From an uncultured Loktanella sp. (GTDB lineage Bacteria > Pseudomonadota > Alphaproteobacteria > Rhodobacterales > Rhodobacteraceae), in NCBI GenBank assembly GCA_937132065.1, contig CAKZNT010000086.1, positions 1-64,000 of the forward strand: 64,000 nt of DNA, in the 5' to 3' direction. Under the pieces are notes generated by a model that worked only from the letters and a program-made list of their open reading frames with translations, did not search any database and had not been told where the DNA came from. Both the position numbers and the translations under genes were made by a program. Positions 55,371 through 62,951 of the stretch are shown here, piece by piece (the stretch's first letter is position 1; each line of letters starts with the position of its first letter).

Positions 55371-55402
55371 ACAAAAATAAGGCCCCGCAATTGCGGAGCC
55401 TT
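55371..55402 (-). terminator. Terminator downstream of infC
   Basis: On the minus strand AAGGC and GCCTT flank a CCGCAATTGCGG palindrome, with one mismatch in the stem, followed by TATTTTTGT. It lies about 70 bp after the infC stop. Confidence 0.75.
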
Positions 55403-55471
55403 GATGTCACGTAACCGATTGGTGGTGCTTACTTGGGCACAAACGACGAGAGCGTCTGTGCCAAGCGGTGC

Positions 55472-56017
55472 TTACTTAGGCAGTGGGCCGATCAGCATGA
55501 CCATTTGACGGCCTTCCATTTTCGGGAAGTTCTCGACCTTGCCGCTGTCTTTGGTGTCTTCTGCAACACGCTCGAGAAGGTCGCGGCCAAGTTCCTGGTG
55601 CGCCATTTCGCGACCACGGAAACGCAGGGTGATCTTCACCTTGTCGCCGTTTTCCAAGAACTTGAAAACATTGCGCATTTTCACATCGTAGTCGTTGTTA
55701 TCCGTGTTTGGACGGAACTTGACTTCTTTGATCTCGATGATCTTTTGCTTCTTACGGGCCTCAGCTTCTTTCTTCTGGGTCTCGTATTTGAATTTACCAT
55801 AGTCCATGATCTTGCAGACAGGCGGGTTCGCGTTTGGCGAAATCTCGACAAGGTCGAGGCCAGCCTCTTCGGCCATTTCCATGGCACGGTCTGGCGTCAC
55901 AACGCCTACGTTCTCGCCGTCCGCCCCGATCAGGCGGATATCGGACCCGCGAATACGTTCGTTAATGCGGGGGCCGGTGTCGCGCTGTGGTGGCGCGTTA
56001 TGTGGTCTGCGTCCTAT
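55472..56017 (-). CDS. infC: Translation initiation factor IF-3 (AUA start)
   Basis: The coding region must extend beyond the first ATG at 55900, since the upstream frame encodes the conserved IF-3 N-terminus [38 protein letters not shown]. Extending to an ATA at 56017 preceded by AAAGGAT gives 181 residues, the normal length. IF-3 genes typically use rare start codons, because IF-3 itself rejects non-canonical starts and so autoregulates. ATC immediately upstream is an alternative. Further motifs are [13 protein letters not shown] and [14 protein letters not shown] partial copy of the 3' end (AAGTAAGCACC) follows the stop. Confidence 0.9.
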   Translation of the reverse strand: MGRRPHNAPPQRDTGPRINERIRGSDIRLIGADGENVGVVTPDRAMEMAEEAGLDLVEISPNANPPVCKIMDYGKFKYETQKKEAEARKKQKIIEIKEVKFRPNTDNNDYDVKMRNVFKFLENGDKVKITLRFRGREMAHQELGRDLLERVAEDTKDSGKVENFPKMEGRQMVMLIGPLPK

Positions 56018-56214
56018 GATCTTTATCCTTTTGTCGTTCTAAGGGTGCAACACGCAAGGTAGCCCTCGCCAGCGTAGCATTCAACCCGCAAAAAAGCGGT
56101 TTTGACGGTGAAATTCCCCGCAAATCGCTGCTTCCACTTTTCTATGGGTTCTGACATATGATCTGCAAGGCTCACTGGGGGCCGTCATGAGACTATATTG
56201 GAAGGACATGACCA

Positions 56215-57204
56215 ATGAGAGCAATCATTATTCTTATCGTTGCGGCGATTCTCGGCTTTTTCGGCTATCAGTATGCCGCGAATGGCAAAGGTCCAAGCGA
56301 AGCGCTTGGCGCATTGACAGGTCAGGCATCTGACATGGCAGGCGACGCGGCTGACATGGCGTCTGATGCGGCTGATGCTGTTGCGGATACAGCTGACGCG
56401 GCAACCGAAGCTGCGGGCGACATGGCTGATGCGGCTGGCGATGCGGTTGAAGGCGCGGCTGATGCGGTTGCTGACACGGCTGCGGCTGCGACGGACGCTG
56501 TTGGCGATGCGGCTGCTGCTGCAACTGACGCTGCTGGTGACGCGGTTGAAGCTGCGGGCGACGCGGTTGAAGGCGCTGCCGATGCGGTGACTGACACGGC
56601 TGCTGCTGCAACGGACGCTGCGGGTGACGCAGTTGAAGCTGCTGGCGACGCAATGGCCGACACTGCCGATGCGGCAACAGACGCTGCTGCGGACGCGGCT
56701 GCTGCGGTTGAAGAAACTGCTGCTGACCTGACCGAAGAAGCAACTGCCGCCGCAGAAGAAGCCGCTGCTGCTGCCGCTGAAGAAGCTGCCGCTGCTGAAG
56801 CTGCTGCACAGGCTGCTGCGGACGAAGCCGCTGCTGCTGCTGCCGAAGAGGCCGCCGCTGCTGAAGCTGCTGCTGCCGCTGCTGAAGCTGCTGCTGCTGA
56901 AGAGGCCGCCGCTGCCGCTGCTGCCGCAGAAGAAGCCGCCGCTGCCGAGGCTGCTGCTGCTGAAGAAGCTGCCGCCGCTGCTGCGGATGCGGCCGTCACA
57001 GCGACAGAAGCCGCTGACGCTGGCATGGCTGACCTGCTGACACCTGAGGGCTTTAACGCTGACAAGGTTGCAGAGATGATCAACAACTCTGAATTGTCAG
57101 CAGTTCAAAAGACAGTTTTGACTGGCGCTGTAAACAGCGTGAAGGACAATCCTGCTTTGCTTGAAGCAACACTCACACGTTTGAAAGAAGCACTGGGCAT
57201 GTAA
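56215..57204 (+). CDS. Membrane-anchored alanine-rich low-complexity protein
   Basis: The 329-residue protein has an N-terminal membrane helix (AIIILIVAAILGFFGYQYA), about 230 residues of Ala with Asp, Glu, Thr, Val and Gly in imperfect repeats (AAGDAVEGAADAVADTAAAATDA recurs with changes), then a small ordered C-terminus (LLTPEGFNADKVAEMINNSELSAVQKTVLTGAVNSVKDNPALLEATLTRLKEALGM). The repeats should form long helices. A ribosome site GAAGGACATGACCA precedes the start and a strong terminator follows. Function unknown; an envelope spacer or anchor is inference. Confidence 0.85.
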   Translation: MRAIIILIVAAILGFFGYQYAANGKGPSEALGALTGQASDMAGDAADMASDAADAVADTADAATEAAGDMADAAGDAVEGAADAVADTAAAATDAVGDAAAAATDAAGDAVEAAGDAVEGAADAVTDTAAAATDAAGDAVEAAGDAMADTADAATDAAADAAAAVEETAADLTEEATAAAEEAAAAAAEEAAAAEAAAQAAADEAAAAAAEEAAAAEAAAAAAEAAAAEEAAAAAAAAEEAAAAEAAAAEEAAAAAADAAVTATEAADAGMADLLTPEGFNADKVAEMINNSELSAVQKTVLTGAVNSVKDNPALLEATLTRLKEALGM

Positions 57205-57226
57205 GCCCTCTGCACTTAAACAAAAG

Positions 57227-57260
57227 AAGGGCCGCGTCATCACTGGCGCGGCCCTTTTTC
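57227..57260 (+). terminator. Intrinsic terminator after the alanine-rich protein gene
   Basis: AAGGGCCGCG (57227-57236) and CGCGGCCCTT (57247-57256) form a perfect 10-bp stem with a 10-base loop and a T-run. It closely resembles the terminator at 48667. Confidence 0.9.
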
Positions 57261-57277
57261 TTTGTCTTGTCGGGCGT

Positions 57278-58129
57278 TTAGCCGACGAATGCTTTCTCGA
57301 TGACGAACTCGCCCGGCTCGGAGTTGGCGCCCTCGTTCAGGCCCGCTTTCTCCATCAGCGCCTTGATGTCGACGTTAAACGCGAGGCTGCCACAGACCAT
57401 CGCGCGGTCGGTCACAGGGTTAAGCGCAGGCACGCCAAGATCGGCAAACAGCTCGCCGTTTTCGATCAGCGTGGTGATGCGGCCCATCTTGGCAGAGGGC
57501 TCGCGGGTTGTTGTCGGGTAGTAGCGGATCTTGGCGAGGTTCTCGGCGCCAAGCAGTTCGATCATCATCTCGTCCTGCTTCAGGTTCTCGATCAATTCGC
57601 GCCCATAGGTCAGCTCTTCAACATCACGGCAGGTGTGGGTGATGATGACCTCGTCGTAATTCTCATAGGTTTCAGGCTCGCGCAGCAATGACGCAAACGG
57701 GGCAAAGCCGGTTCCCGTCGAAAAGAAGTAAAGCCGCTTGCCCGCAGGCAACAGGGCGTCATGCACAAGCGTGCCGACAGGCTTGGGACGCAAGATAATC
57801 TCGTCGCCCACGCTGATGTGCTGCAATTTGGATGTGAGCGGGCCGTCAGGCACTTTGATCGAATAGAATTCCAGCTCTTCATCCCATGACGGTGAGGCAA
57901 TGGAGTAAGCGCGCAGCAGCGGCTTTTGCTTGCCTGTTTCGGGGTGCGGGTCACCCATCAGACCGATCATCACGAACTCGCCCGAGCGAAACCGCAGCGA
58001 GGCAGGGCGCGACACCCGAAAGCTAAACAAGCGATCGGTGTAATGGGTAACTTTGGTCACGGTCTGCGCATCGGGCAGGGCGGGCACTTTGGCGGCTGTT
58101 TGCGTGTTCACTGGTTTTTGCTCTGTCAT
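57278..58129 (-). CDS. fpr: Ferredoxin/flavodoxin-NADP+ reductase
   Basis: The 283-residue FNR-family protein has RAYSIASPSWDEELEFYSIKVPDGPLTS (FAD-binding RxYS), LYFFSTGTGFAPFASLLREPE (NADPH-binding) and the C-terminal EFVIEKAFVG. It moves electrons between NADPH and ferredoxin, which can feed the ferredoxin-type sulfite reductase encoded upstream in the same direction. Confidence 0.92.
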   Translation of the reverse strand: MTEQKPVNTQTAAKVPALPDAQTVTKVTHYTDRLFSFRVSRPASLRFRSGEFVMIGLMGDPHPETGKQKPLLRAYSIASPSWDEELEFYSIKVPDGPLTSKLQHISVGDEIILRPKPVGTLVHDALLPAGKRLYFFSTGTGFAPFASLLREPETYENYDEVIITHTCRDVEELTYGRELIENLKQDEMMIELLGAENLAKIRYYPTTTREPSAKMGRITTLIENGELFADLGVPALNPVTDRAMVCGSLAFNVDIKALMEKAGLNEGANSEPGEFVIEKAFVG

Positions 58130-58195
58130 AGTTCAATTGGCGACCCTGATAAGGGCCGCCCTCCATGTAGTCTTTGATTTCGATCAGGGGAAGGC

Positions 58196-58606
58196 TTAGC
58201 CGCGAAGGCGCGCCTGATAGTTGTGCGATTGCCAGTCTGCGTGGGCCAGCCATTGGGCCTCGGGCTGGCGATTGGCGAGGGCCGCGTCGATTTCGACCTC
58301 GTCAAAACCAGAGCGGCGCGCCATCGCGTATTGATCGGCCAAAACATGCCCGCGCGCGCGCAAACGGCCCGCAAACCCCAAGCGGCGCAGCATTGCAGCC
58401 AAGGTAAAGCCGCGCCCGTCTGCCGAGGTCGGGAAATCAATACGGATCATCTTGGCGACCAGATACGCATCAAGCGTGTCCGGTGCGGTATCAGAGGGCA
58501 GATCAACAGCGCAGGCACAGTCATTGGCAGGATGTTGACCAACCTCGCAGAAACCATGCGCCCAGTCGTCAGCACCAAAGCCGGTATCAGTGACAATCAC
58601 GCTCAT
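58196..58606 (-). CDS. DUF934 family protein
   Basis: The 136-residue protein has the DUF934 pattern (IRIDFPTSADGRGFTLAAMLRRLGFAGRLRARGHVLADQYAMARRSGFDEVEI). It is regularly found in sulfate assimilation operons with unknown role. It overlaps cysH by 4 bases. Confidence 0.9.
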   Translation of the reverse strand: MSVIVTDTGFGADDWAHGFCEVGQHPANDCACAVDLPSDTAPDTLDAYLVAKMIRIDFPTSADGRGFTLAAMLRRLGFAGRLRARGHVLADQYAMARRSGFDEVEIDAALANRQPEAQWLAHADWQSHNYQARLRG

Positions 58607-59322
58607 GCTGCTACTCCTTTGCGGCTGGTTTGACCGTCTTCAAAATGAATACCGCATTCGGTTTTGGGGGCATCGCGCCAGCGGCCCGCGCGCGGGTCTT
58701 CGCTCTCGCTGACACGGGTTGTGCATGGGCTACAGCCGATAGACGGGTAGCCCTTGGCGACAAGCGGATGGCGCGGCAAACGGTGCTGATCCATATAGGC
58801 GATCAGATCATCACGGGTCCATGTCGCGAGCGGATTAACCTTGATTTTGCGCGCGTCTTTTTCAAAATGGGGGATGTCTGAGCGACTACCAGACTGGAAC
58901 CGCTTGCGGCCTGAAATCCAACCGTCAAACCCTGCAAGGGCATCCTGCAACGGCTTGACCTTGCGCAGGTGGCAGCAGGCATCAGTGTCAGCCTGATGCA
59001 AGAGCCCGTCCACGTCATTTAACAGCACGTCGTTGCGGTTTGGCGTGATCACGCGCACATCTGTCAGCCCAAGCTTTTCGGCGACATCCCGTTGATATTG
59101 CAGCGTTTCATCAAAAAGCATCTCGGTATCAATAAAGATGATCGGCGTGGTTTTGTCGATTTGAGACACCATGTGCAACAGCACAACGCTCTCGGCGCCA
59201 AAGCTGCTGACTACGGCGACCTTGCCAATTTGAACGTCATCAAGCGTGTGCTTGAGGATCGTTTGTGCGTCAGACTTGCGGTGCAGGATGTTGCGGCGCT
59301 CGGCCAGTTCCTTAAGCGGCAT
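58603..59322 (-). CDS. cysH: Adenylyl-sulfate (APS-type) reductase
   Basis: The 239-residue protein has SFGAESVVLLHMV, GRKRFQSGSRSD and the catalytic ECGIHF at the C-terminus. It also carries the paired cysteines CCHLRKVKPL and IGCSPCT, which bind the 4Fe-4S cluster of APS reductases, so adenylyl sulfate rather than PAPS is the likely substrate. The frame extends to 59652 but the start at 59322 (MPLKELAERR) is the family one. It overlaps cysI by 11 bases. Confidence 0.92.
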   Translation of the reverse strand: MPLKELAERRNILHRKSDAQTILKHTLDDVQIGKVAVVSSFGAESVVLLHMVSQIDKTTPIIFIDTEMLFDETLQYQRDVAEKLGLTDVRVITPNRNDVLLNDVDGLLHQADTDACCHLRKVKPLQDALAGFDGWISGRKRFQSGSRSDIPHFEKDARKIKVNPLATWTRDDLIAYMDQHRLPRHPLVAKGYPSIGCSPCTTRVSESEDPRAGRWRDAPKTECGIHFEDGQTSRKGVAA

Positions 59323-60982
59323 TTTTCTGCGCCTTTTCTGGATAAAGGATGTTTTTGAACGGCTCCGCACCAAGGCGGCGGTAGGCCTGCAAAAATGTCT
59401 CGCTGCTGTCACTGCGCAGGTCGAGGTAACCAAGAACGAGCCGCTCGATGGCGGGCACGATGTCGTCCGCGCCAAAGCCCGGGCCAGCGCGTTCACCGAT
59501 TGTGGTCGTTTGTGTGCCGTCACCGCCAAGCGTGATCTGGTAGTTTTCAACGCCTGCGCGATCCAGTCCGAGGATGCCGATATGCCCGACGTGGTGGTGA
59601 CCACAGGCATTGATGCAGCCCGAAATCTTGATCTTGAGCGGGCCGACATCATGTTCCAGTTTTAGTTCGTCAAAGCGGGTGGCGATCTGTTGGGCAACGG
59701 GGATCGAGCGGGCGGTGGCAAGCGCGCAATAATCCATGCCGGGGCAGGCGATAATGTCGCTGATCAGGCCGATGTTTGCGGTGGCCAGATCAGCAGCGCG
59801 CAAGGCGGCGTAAATCTCGGGCAGGTCCGATTTGTGCACATGTGGCAGGATCACGTTCTGCTCGTGACTGATGCGCAGCTCGTCGTGGCCAAATCGTGCG
59901 GCGAGCTCGGCCATCACCCGCATCTGGTCCGAGGTCGCATCCCCTGGGGTGGCGCCATGTTTCTTGATCGAAATGGACACGATTGCGTAGCCGTCTGCGC
60001 GGTGCTCGGCGAGGTTGGTGTCTGACCAAGAACGGAACGCAGGGTTGGCAAGGCGAGCAGCCTCGTAACCGTCAACCGATTTGCTGACGAAAGCGGGCGC
60101 TGCAAAGGAATGTTCGATTTCTGCAAGTAATTCCTGATCAACACCGCCGAAGAGTGGGGCGATTTGTTCGAAACGTGACTCAACGAGGTCTTGAATTTTC
60201 TCCAACCCGTTCTCGTGCAGCGTGATTTTGATCCGTGCCTTATACTTGTTGTCGCGGCGACCAAGGAGATTGTAGACGCTCACAATCGCCTCGCAGTAGG
60301 GCAGCAGGTCGGCCTTGGGCAAGAAGGTGCGCAGCACTTTGCCGACCATCGGCGTGCGCCCTAGTCCGCCGCCTACGATGACTTCATACCCGATCTCGCC
60401 TTCGCCGTTACGCACAACCCGCAGCCCGATATCATGGGCGCGGATCACGGCGCGGTCGGCTTCGCAGCCTGTCACGGCGATCTTGAATTTGCGCGGAAGC
60501 GACTGGAATTCGGGGTGATCCGTCGACCATTGGCGCAGTAGTTCGGCCACTGGACGCGGGTCTTCGATCTCGCCTTTTGCGGCGCCGGCGAAATGGTCGG
60601 CGGTGACGTTTCTGATAGTGTTTCCAGAGGTTTGGATGGCGTGCATGCCAACATCTGCGAGGTCCGACAGCATGTCAGGCACATCGCGCAGGTCAGGCCA
60701 GTTATACTGGATGTTCTGGCGCGTGGTGAAGTGGCCGTAGCCCTTGTCGTAGGTGTCGGCAAGGTGGGCGAGCTGGGTCATTTGCGCGCTATTGAGCGTG
60801 CCATATGGCACGGCGACCCGCAGCATGTAGGCATGCAATTGCAGGTAAAGCCCATTCATCAAACGCAGTGGTTTGAACTCGTCTTCTGTAAGCGATCCGT
60901 CAATGCGGCGGGCCACTTGGCCGCGGAATTGCGCCACACGTTCGCGCACAAAAGCCTCGTCGAAGTCATTGTAAACATACAT
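59312..60982 (-). CDS. cysI: Ferredoxin-type sulfite reductase
   Basis: The 556-residue protein has the duplicated nitrite/sulfite reductase half-domains and the siroheme/4Fe-4S ligands: IACPGMDYCALATARS (C-x5-C) and KISGCINACGHHHVGHIGILGL (C-x3-C). It reduces sulfite to sulfide for cysteine synthesis. In related operons it is annotated as sulfite or nitrite reductase; the cysH neighbour supports sulfite. Confidence 0.92.
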   Translation of the reverse strand: MYVYNDFDEAFVRERVAQFRGQVARRIDGSLTEDEFKPLRLMNGLYLQLHAYMLRVAVPYGTLNSAQMTQLAHLADTYDKGYGHFTTRQNIQYNWPDLRDVPDMLSDLADVGMHAIQTSGNTIRNVTADHFAGAAKGEIEDPRPVAELLRQWSTDHPEFQSLPRKFKIAVTGCEADRAVIRAHDIGLRVVRNGEGEIGYEVIVGGGLGRTPMVGKVLRTFLPKADLLPYCEAIVSVYNLLGRRDNKYKARIKITLHENGLEKIQDLVESRFEQIAPLFGGVDQELLAEIEHSFAAPAFVSKSVDGYEAARLANPAFRSWSDTNLAEHRADGYAIVSISIKKHGATPGDATSDQMRVMAELAARFGHDELRISHEQNVILPHVHKSDLPEIYAALRAADLATANIGLISDIIACPGMDYCALATARSIPVAQQIATRFDELKLEHDVGPLKIKISGCINACGHHHVGHIGILGLDRAGVENYQITLGGDGTQTTTIGERAGPGFGADDIVPAIERLVLGYLDLRSDSSETFLQAYRRLGAEPFKNILYPEKAQKNAA

Positions 60983-60985
60983 GAT

Positions 60986-61282
60986 TTAAGCTTCCTGTTT
61001 GCCGTGGGCATAGTTGGATGGACCGCGTGTGCGAAAGGCCTCGCGAAAGTGCGTTGGTGCGGGGCCGTTGTCGGAAAGTTTGGCCTCTGCGAGGTAAACA
61101 CCTGCAACAAGGGACTGGTCGGCGCGCGCCTCGAGGAGGCGGATGTCGGCGTGGGCCTCATCGGTGATGAATTCGGCCTCTGCGATGTCGCGCGACCATG
61201 TATCGTCCTGTGTGAACCAGATCGCATCACCCTCAAGAAGGGCGTTTGCGGTGATAACTTTTGGGGTAAACGCGCGTGGCAT
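60986..61282 (-). CDS. DUF2849 family protein
   Basis: The protein of about 98 residues (FTPKVITANALLEGDAIWFTQDDTWSRDIAEAEFITDEAHADIRL) matches DUF2849, a small protein regularly located between siroheme synthase and sulfite reductase. Its ATG overlaps the cysG stop (TAATG). Function unknown. Confidence 0.85.
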   Translation of the reverse strand: MPRAFTPKVITANALLEGDAIWFTQDDTWSRDIAEAEFITDEAHADIRLLEARADQSLVAGVYLAEAKLSDNGPAPTHFREAFRTRGPSNYAHGKQEA

Positions 61283-62352
61283 TAGATGGCCTCCGAAGGG
61301 TAGAAATTGGATGTCACAGCGCGTGCACCGGACGTGCACCGCGCGTGCACTGCGGTGTTGCGCTGCTGGAAGGGGATAATCTCGGCGCTGGCGAGCGGAA
61401 TGCCTGCGATCAAGCTATGCGAAACACCAGCCGCGATGGTCGCAACAAGTGCGACTGTGTCACAGGTGTCGCCACGGCTTAGTCGCACAATGTGGTGACC
61501 CTGTGCGGCATGTGATTTGATCAATGCGGCTGCATCTGTTGTTTCGGCGTCGATAATCACCGCCTCGCGGCGCGCCAGTTCAAGAATAGCAGGCGCAATA
61601 TCGCGGTCATGGATAATCACGTCTGCCCGATCAACCGATTTGCGTGCCTTAAGTGTGAGCAGTTCGGGGTCGCCCGGCCCAGCCCCCACGAAATCAACAT
61701 GCCCAATGGCCGGTTTTGCGGTGATGTGGTCATCAAGCAGCGTTTCGAGCGCAGGGATCACCCCGCGCTGGCCATGCGCATCAAGCGCCGTTGGCCCCGC
61801 CTTGAAGTAGAAGTCGGACCAGAAATTGCGCCGCTTGCTGCCAAAGGGGAGCACATCAACCGCGTGGCGGAATGTCTTGCCGATTTTCGCAAGCGTGCCG
61901 AGCGACGCGGGTAGCTTTGCCTCTAGGTCGGCCTTGATCGCGCGGGCGAGCACGGGGGCAGCGCCCTCTGTGCCGATGGCGATGGTCACAGGGTCACGGT
62001 CAACGATTGCGGGGGTGATAAAGGCGCTATCGGCGAGGTTATCAACGATGTTGACCAAAGCGCCCGCAGATTTGGCGATTGCCGCACCGCGTGCATCCTC
62101 ATGGCTGTCCTCGGTTGCGCCGTAAAACAGCACGGCATCATCCGCATCGCCGTTCTGGAGCGCGCGCAGGGTCAGCGTCAGTTTGCCCTCATGCGCCCAC
62201 TTTTTGATCTCGGGGCTGGCGGTGGGGGCGAAGACATGGATGTTTGCCTCGGTCTTCATCAACAGGCGCAGCTTTGCCATCGCCGCATCACCACCGCCAG
62301 CAAGAACGATCCGCTTGTCAGTGACTGCGAGAAAGATTGGAAAATGCTTCAT
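61282..62352 (-). CDS. cysG: Siroheme synthase CysG with shortened SUMT domain
   Basis: The 356-residue protein has the NAD-dependent dehydrogenase/ferrochelatase domain (MKHFPIFLAVTDKRIVLAGGGDAAMAKLRLL; AGALVNIVDNL) and starts a methyltransferase domain (HVDFVGAGPGDPELLTLKA; LSRGD). The SUMT part is only about 115 residues instead of about 240 and lacks the middle of the fold, so uroporphyrinogen methylation must be done by another enzyme. The last 25 codons run through a triple GTGCAC element and encode a non-conserved tail. It leads the cys operon. Confidence 0.85.
   Translation of the reverse strand: MKHFPIFLAVTDKRIVLAGGGDAAMAKLRLLMKTEANIHVFAPTASPEIKKWAHEGKLTLTLRALQNGDADDAVLFYGATEDSHEDARGAAIAKSAGALVNIVDNLADSAFITPAIVDRDPVTIAIGTEGAAPVLARAIKADLEAKLPASLGTLAKIGKTFRHAVDVLPFGSKRRNFWSDFYFKAGPTALDAHGQRGVIPALETLLDDHITAKPAIGHVDFVGAGPGDPELLTLKARKSVDRADVIIHDRDIAPAILELARREAVIIDAETTDAAALIKSHAAQGHHIVRLSRGDTCDTVALVATIAAGVSHSLIAGIPLASAEIIPFQQRNTAVHARCTSGARAVTSNFYPSEAI
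61323..61350. repeat. Triple GTGCAC element, copy 3 (3' end of cysG)
   Basis: GTGCAC occurs at 61323, 61334 and 61345 with spacers CGGAC and CGCGC, the same 11-bp period as the other two copies. It overlaps the last codons of cysG, encoding VHARCTSGAR. Confidence 0.8.
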
Positions 62353-62489
62353 TGCCTGTCTCCTTTGAATTACCTCTCTAATATAGAATATTGTTCTGGA
62401 TAGTTGCTAGATGCGCGGCTAAACAAGGACAGTTGTTCCAGTATGGTGGCCAGCAAGGTGGAATTTTCCACAATAACGGGGAAATCAGA
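62353..62489. promoter_or_regulatory. Divergent region between cysG and the Lrp-type regulator
   Basis: The 137-bp gap contains an AT-rich dyad AATATAGAATATT (62380-62392) and repeats of a TTGTTC(C/T) motif (62393 and 62434). This is a likely binding region for the divergent Lrp-type regulator and the promoter of the cys operon. Confidence 0.4.
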
Positions 62490-62951
62490 ATGTCAGTGCG
62501 TATAGACGAGATAGATCGGAAAATTCTGGCGGCGATGCAGGCTGATGCCTCGCGCTCGTTGGATGATATTGCCAAGGAAGTCGGCTCTTCCAAGACCCCG
62601 GTCTGGAACCGGATTCGCAAGCTGCGCGAGGCTGGCGTGATTGGTCAGCAGACGGTTATTCTGGATGCAGAGGCGCTTGGCTTCGAGGCCTGTTTCTTTG
62701 TTCTGATCCGCACATCCGAGCACGATAAGGGCTGGCAGGAACGGTTCTTGGCCGCTCTGATGGCCCGCGACGAAGTGCAAGAGGCGCACCGTCTGGCGGG
62801 CGACATTGATTATATTCTCAAGGTGCGCGTCCAGAACGCCCGCGCCTATGACACGTTCTATCAGGCTCTGATTTCAGAGGTAAAAGTGTTCAACGTCACC
62901 GCTCTTTTGTCGATGGAAGAGATCAAATCTACGATGGCGCTGCCGCTTTAG
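62490..62951 (+). CDS. Lrp/AsnC-family regulator, probable cys operon control
   Basis: The protein of about 153 residues has a helix-turn-helix (DEIDRKILAAMQADASRSLDDIAKEVGSSKTPVWNRIRKLREAGVI) and a RAM domain (LAGDIDYILKVRVQNARAYDTFYQ). Start 62490 (MSVRIDEIDR) follows GGGGAAATC. Divergence from cysG suggests that it controls the sulfate assimilation operon. It overlaps the P450 gene end by 4 bases. Confidence 0.88.
   Translation: MSVRIDEIDRKILAAMQADASRSLDDIAKEVGSSKTPVWNRIRKLREAGVIGQQTVILDAEALGFEACFFVLIRTSEHDKGWQERFLAALMARDEVQEAHRLAGDIDYILKVRVQNARAYDTFYQALISEVKVFNVTALLSMEEIKSTMALPL

Noticed and set aside
55472..55900. Short 142-residue IF-3 starting at the internal ATG
   Set aside because: It would lack the conserved N-terminal region that is clearly encoded in frame upstream.
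56322..57086. A 254-codon Ala/Ser-rich frame on the minus strand
   Set aside because: It is the mirror of the repetitive alanine-rich gene on the plus strand, which has a membrane helix, ribosome site and terminator.
58603..59652. Longer CysH frame with a 110-residue N-terminal extension
   Set aside because: The extension lies antiparallel to nothing useful, overlaps cysI almost entirely in another frame and has no family similarity; the conserved start is at 59322.
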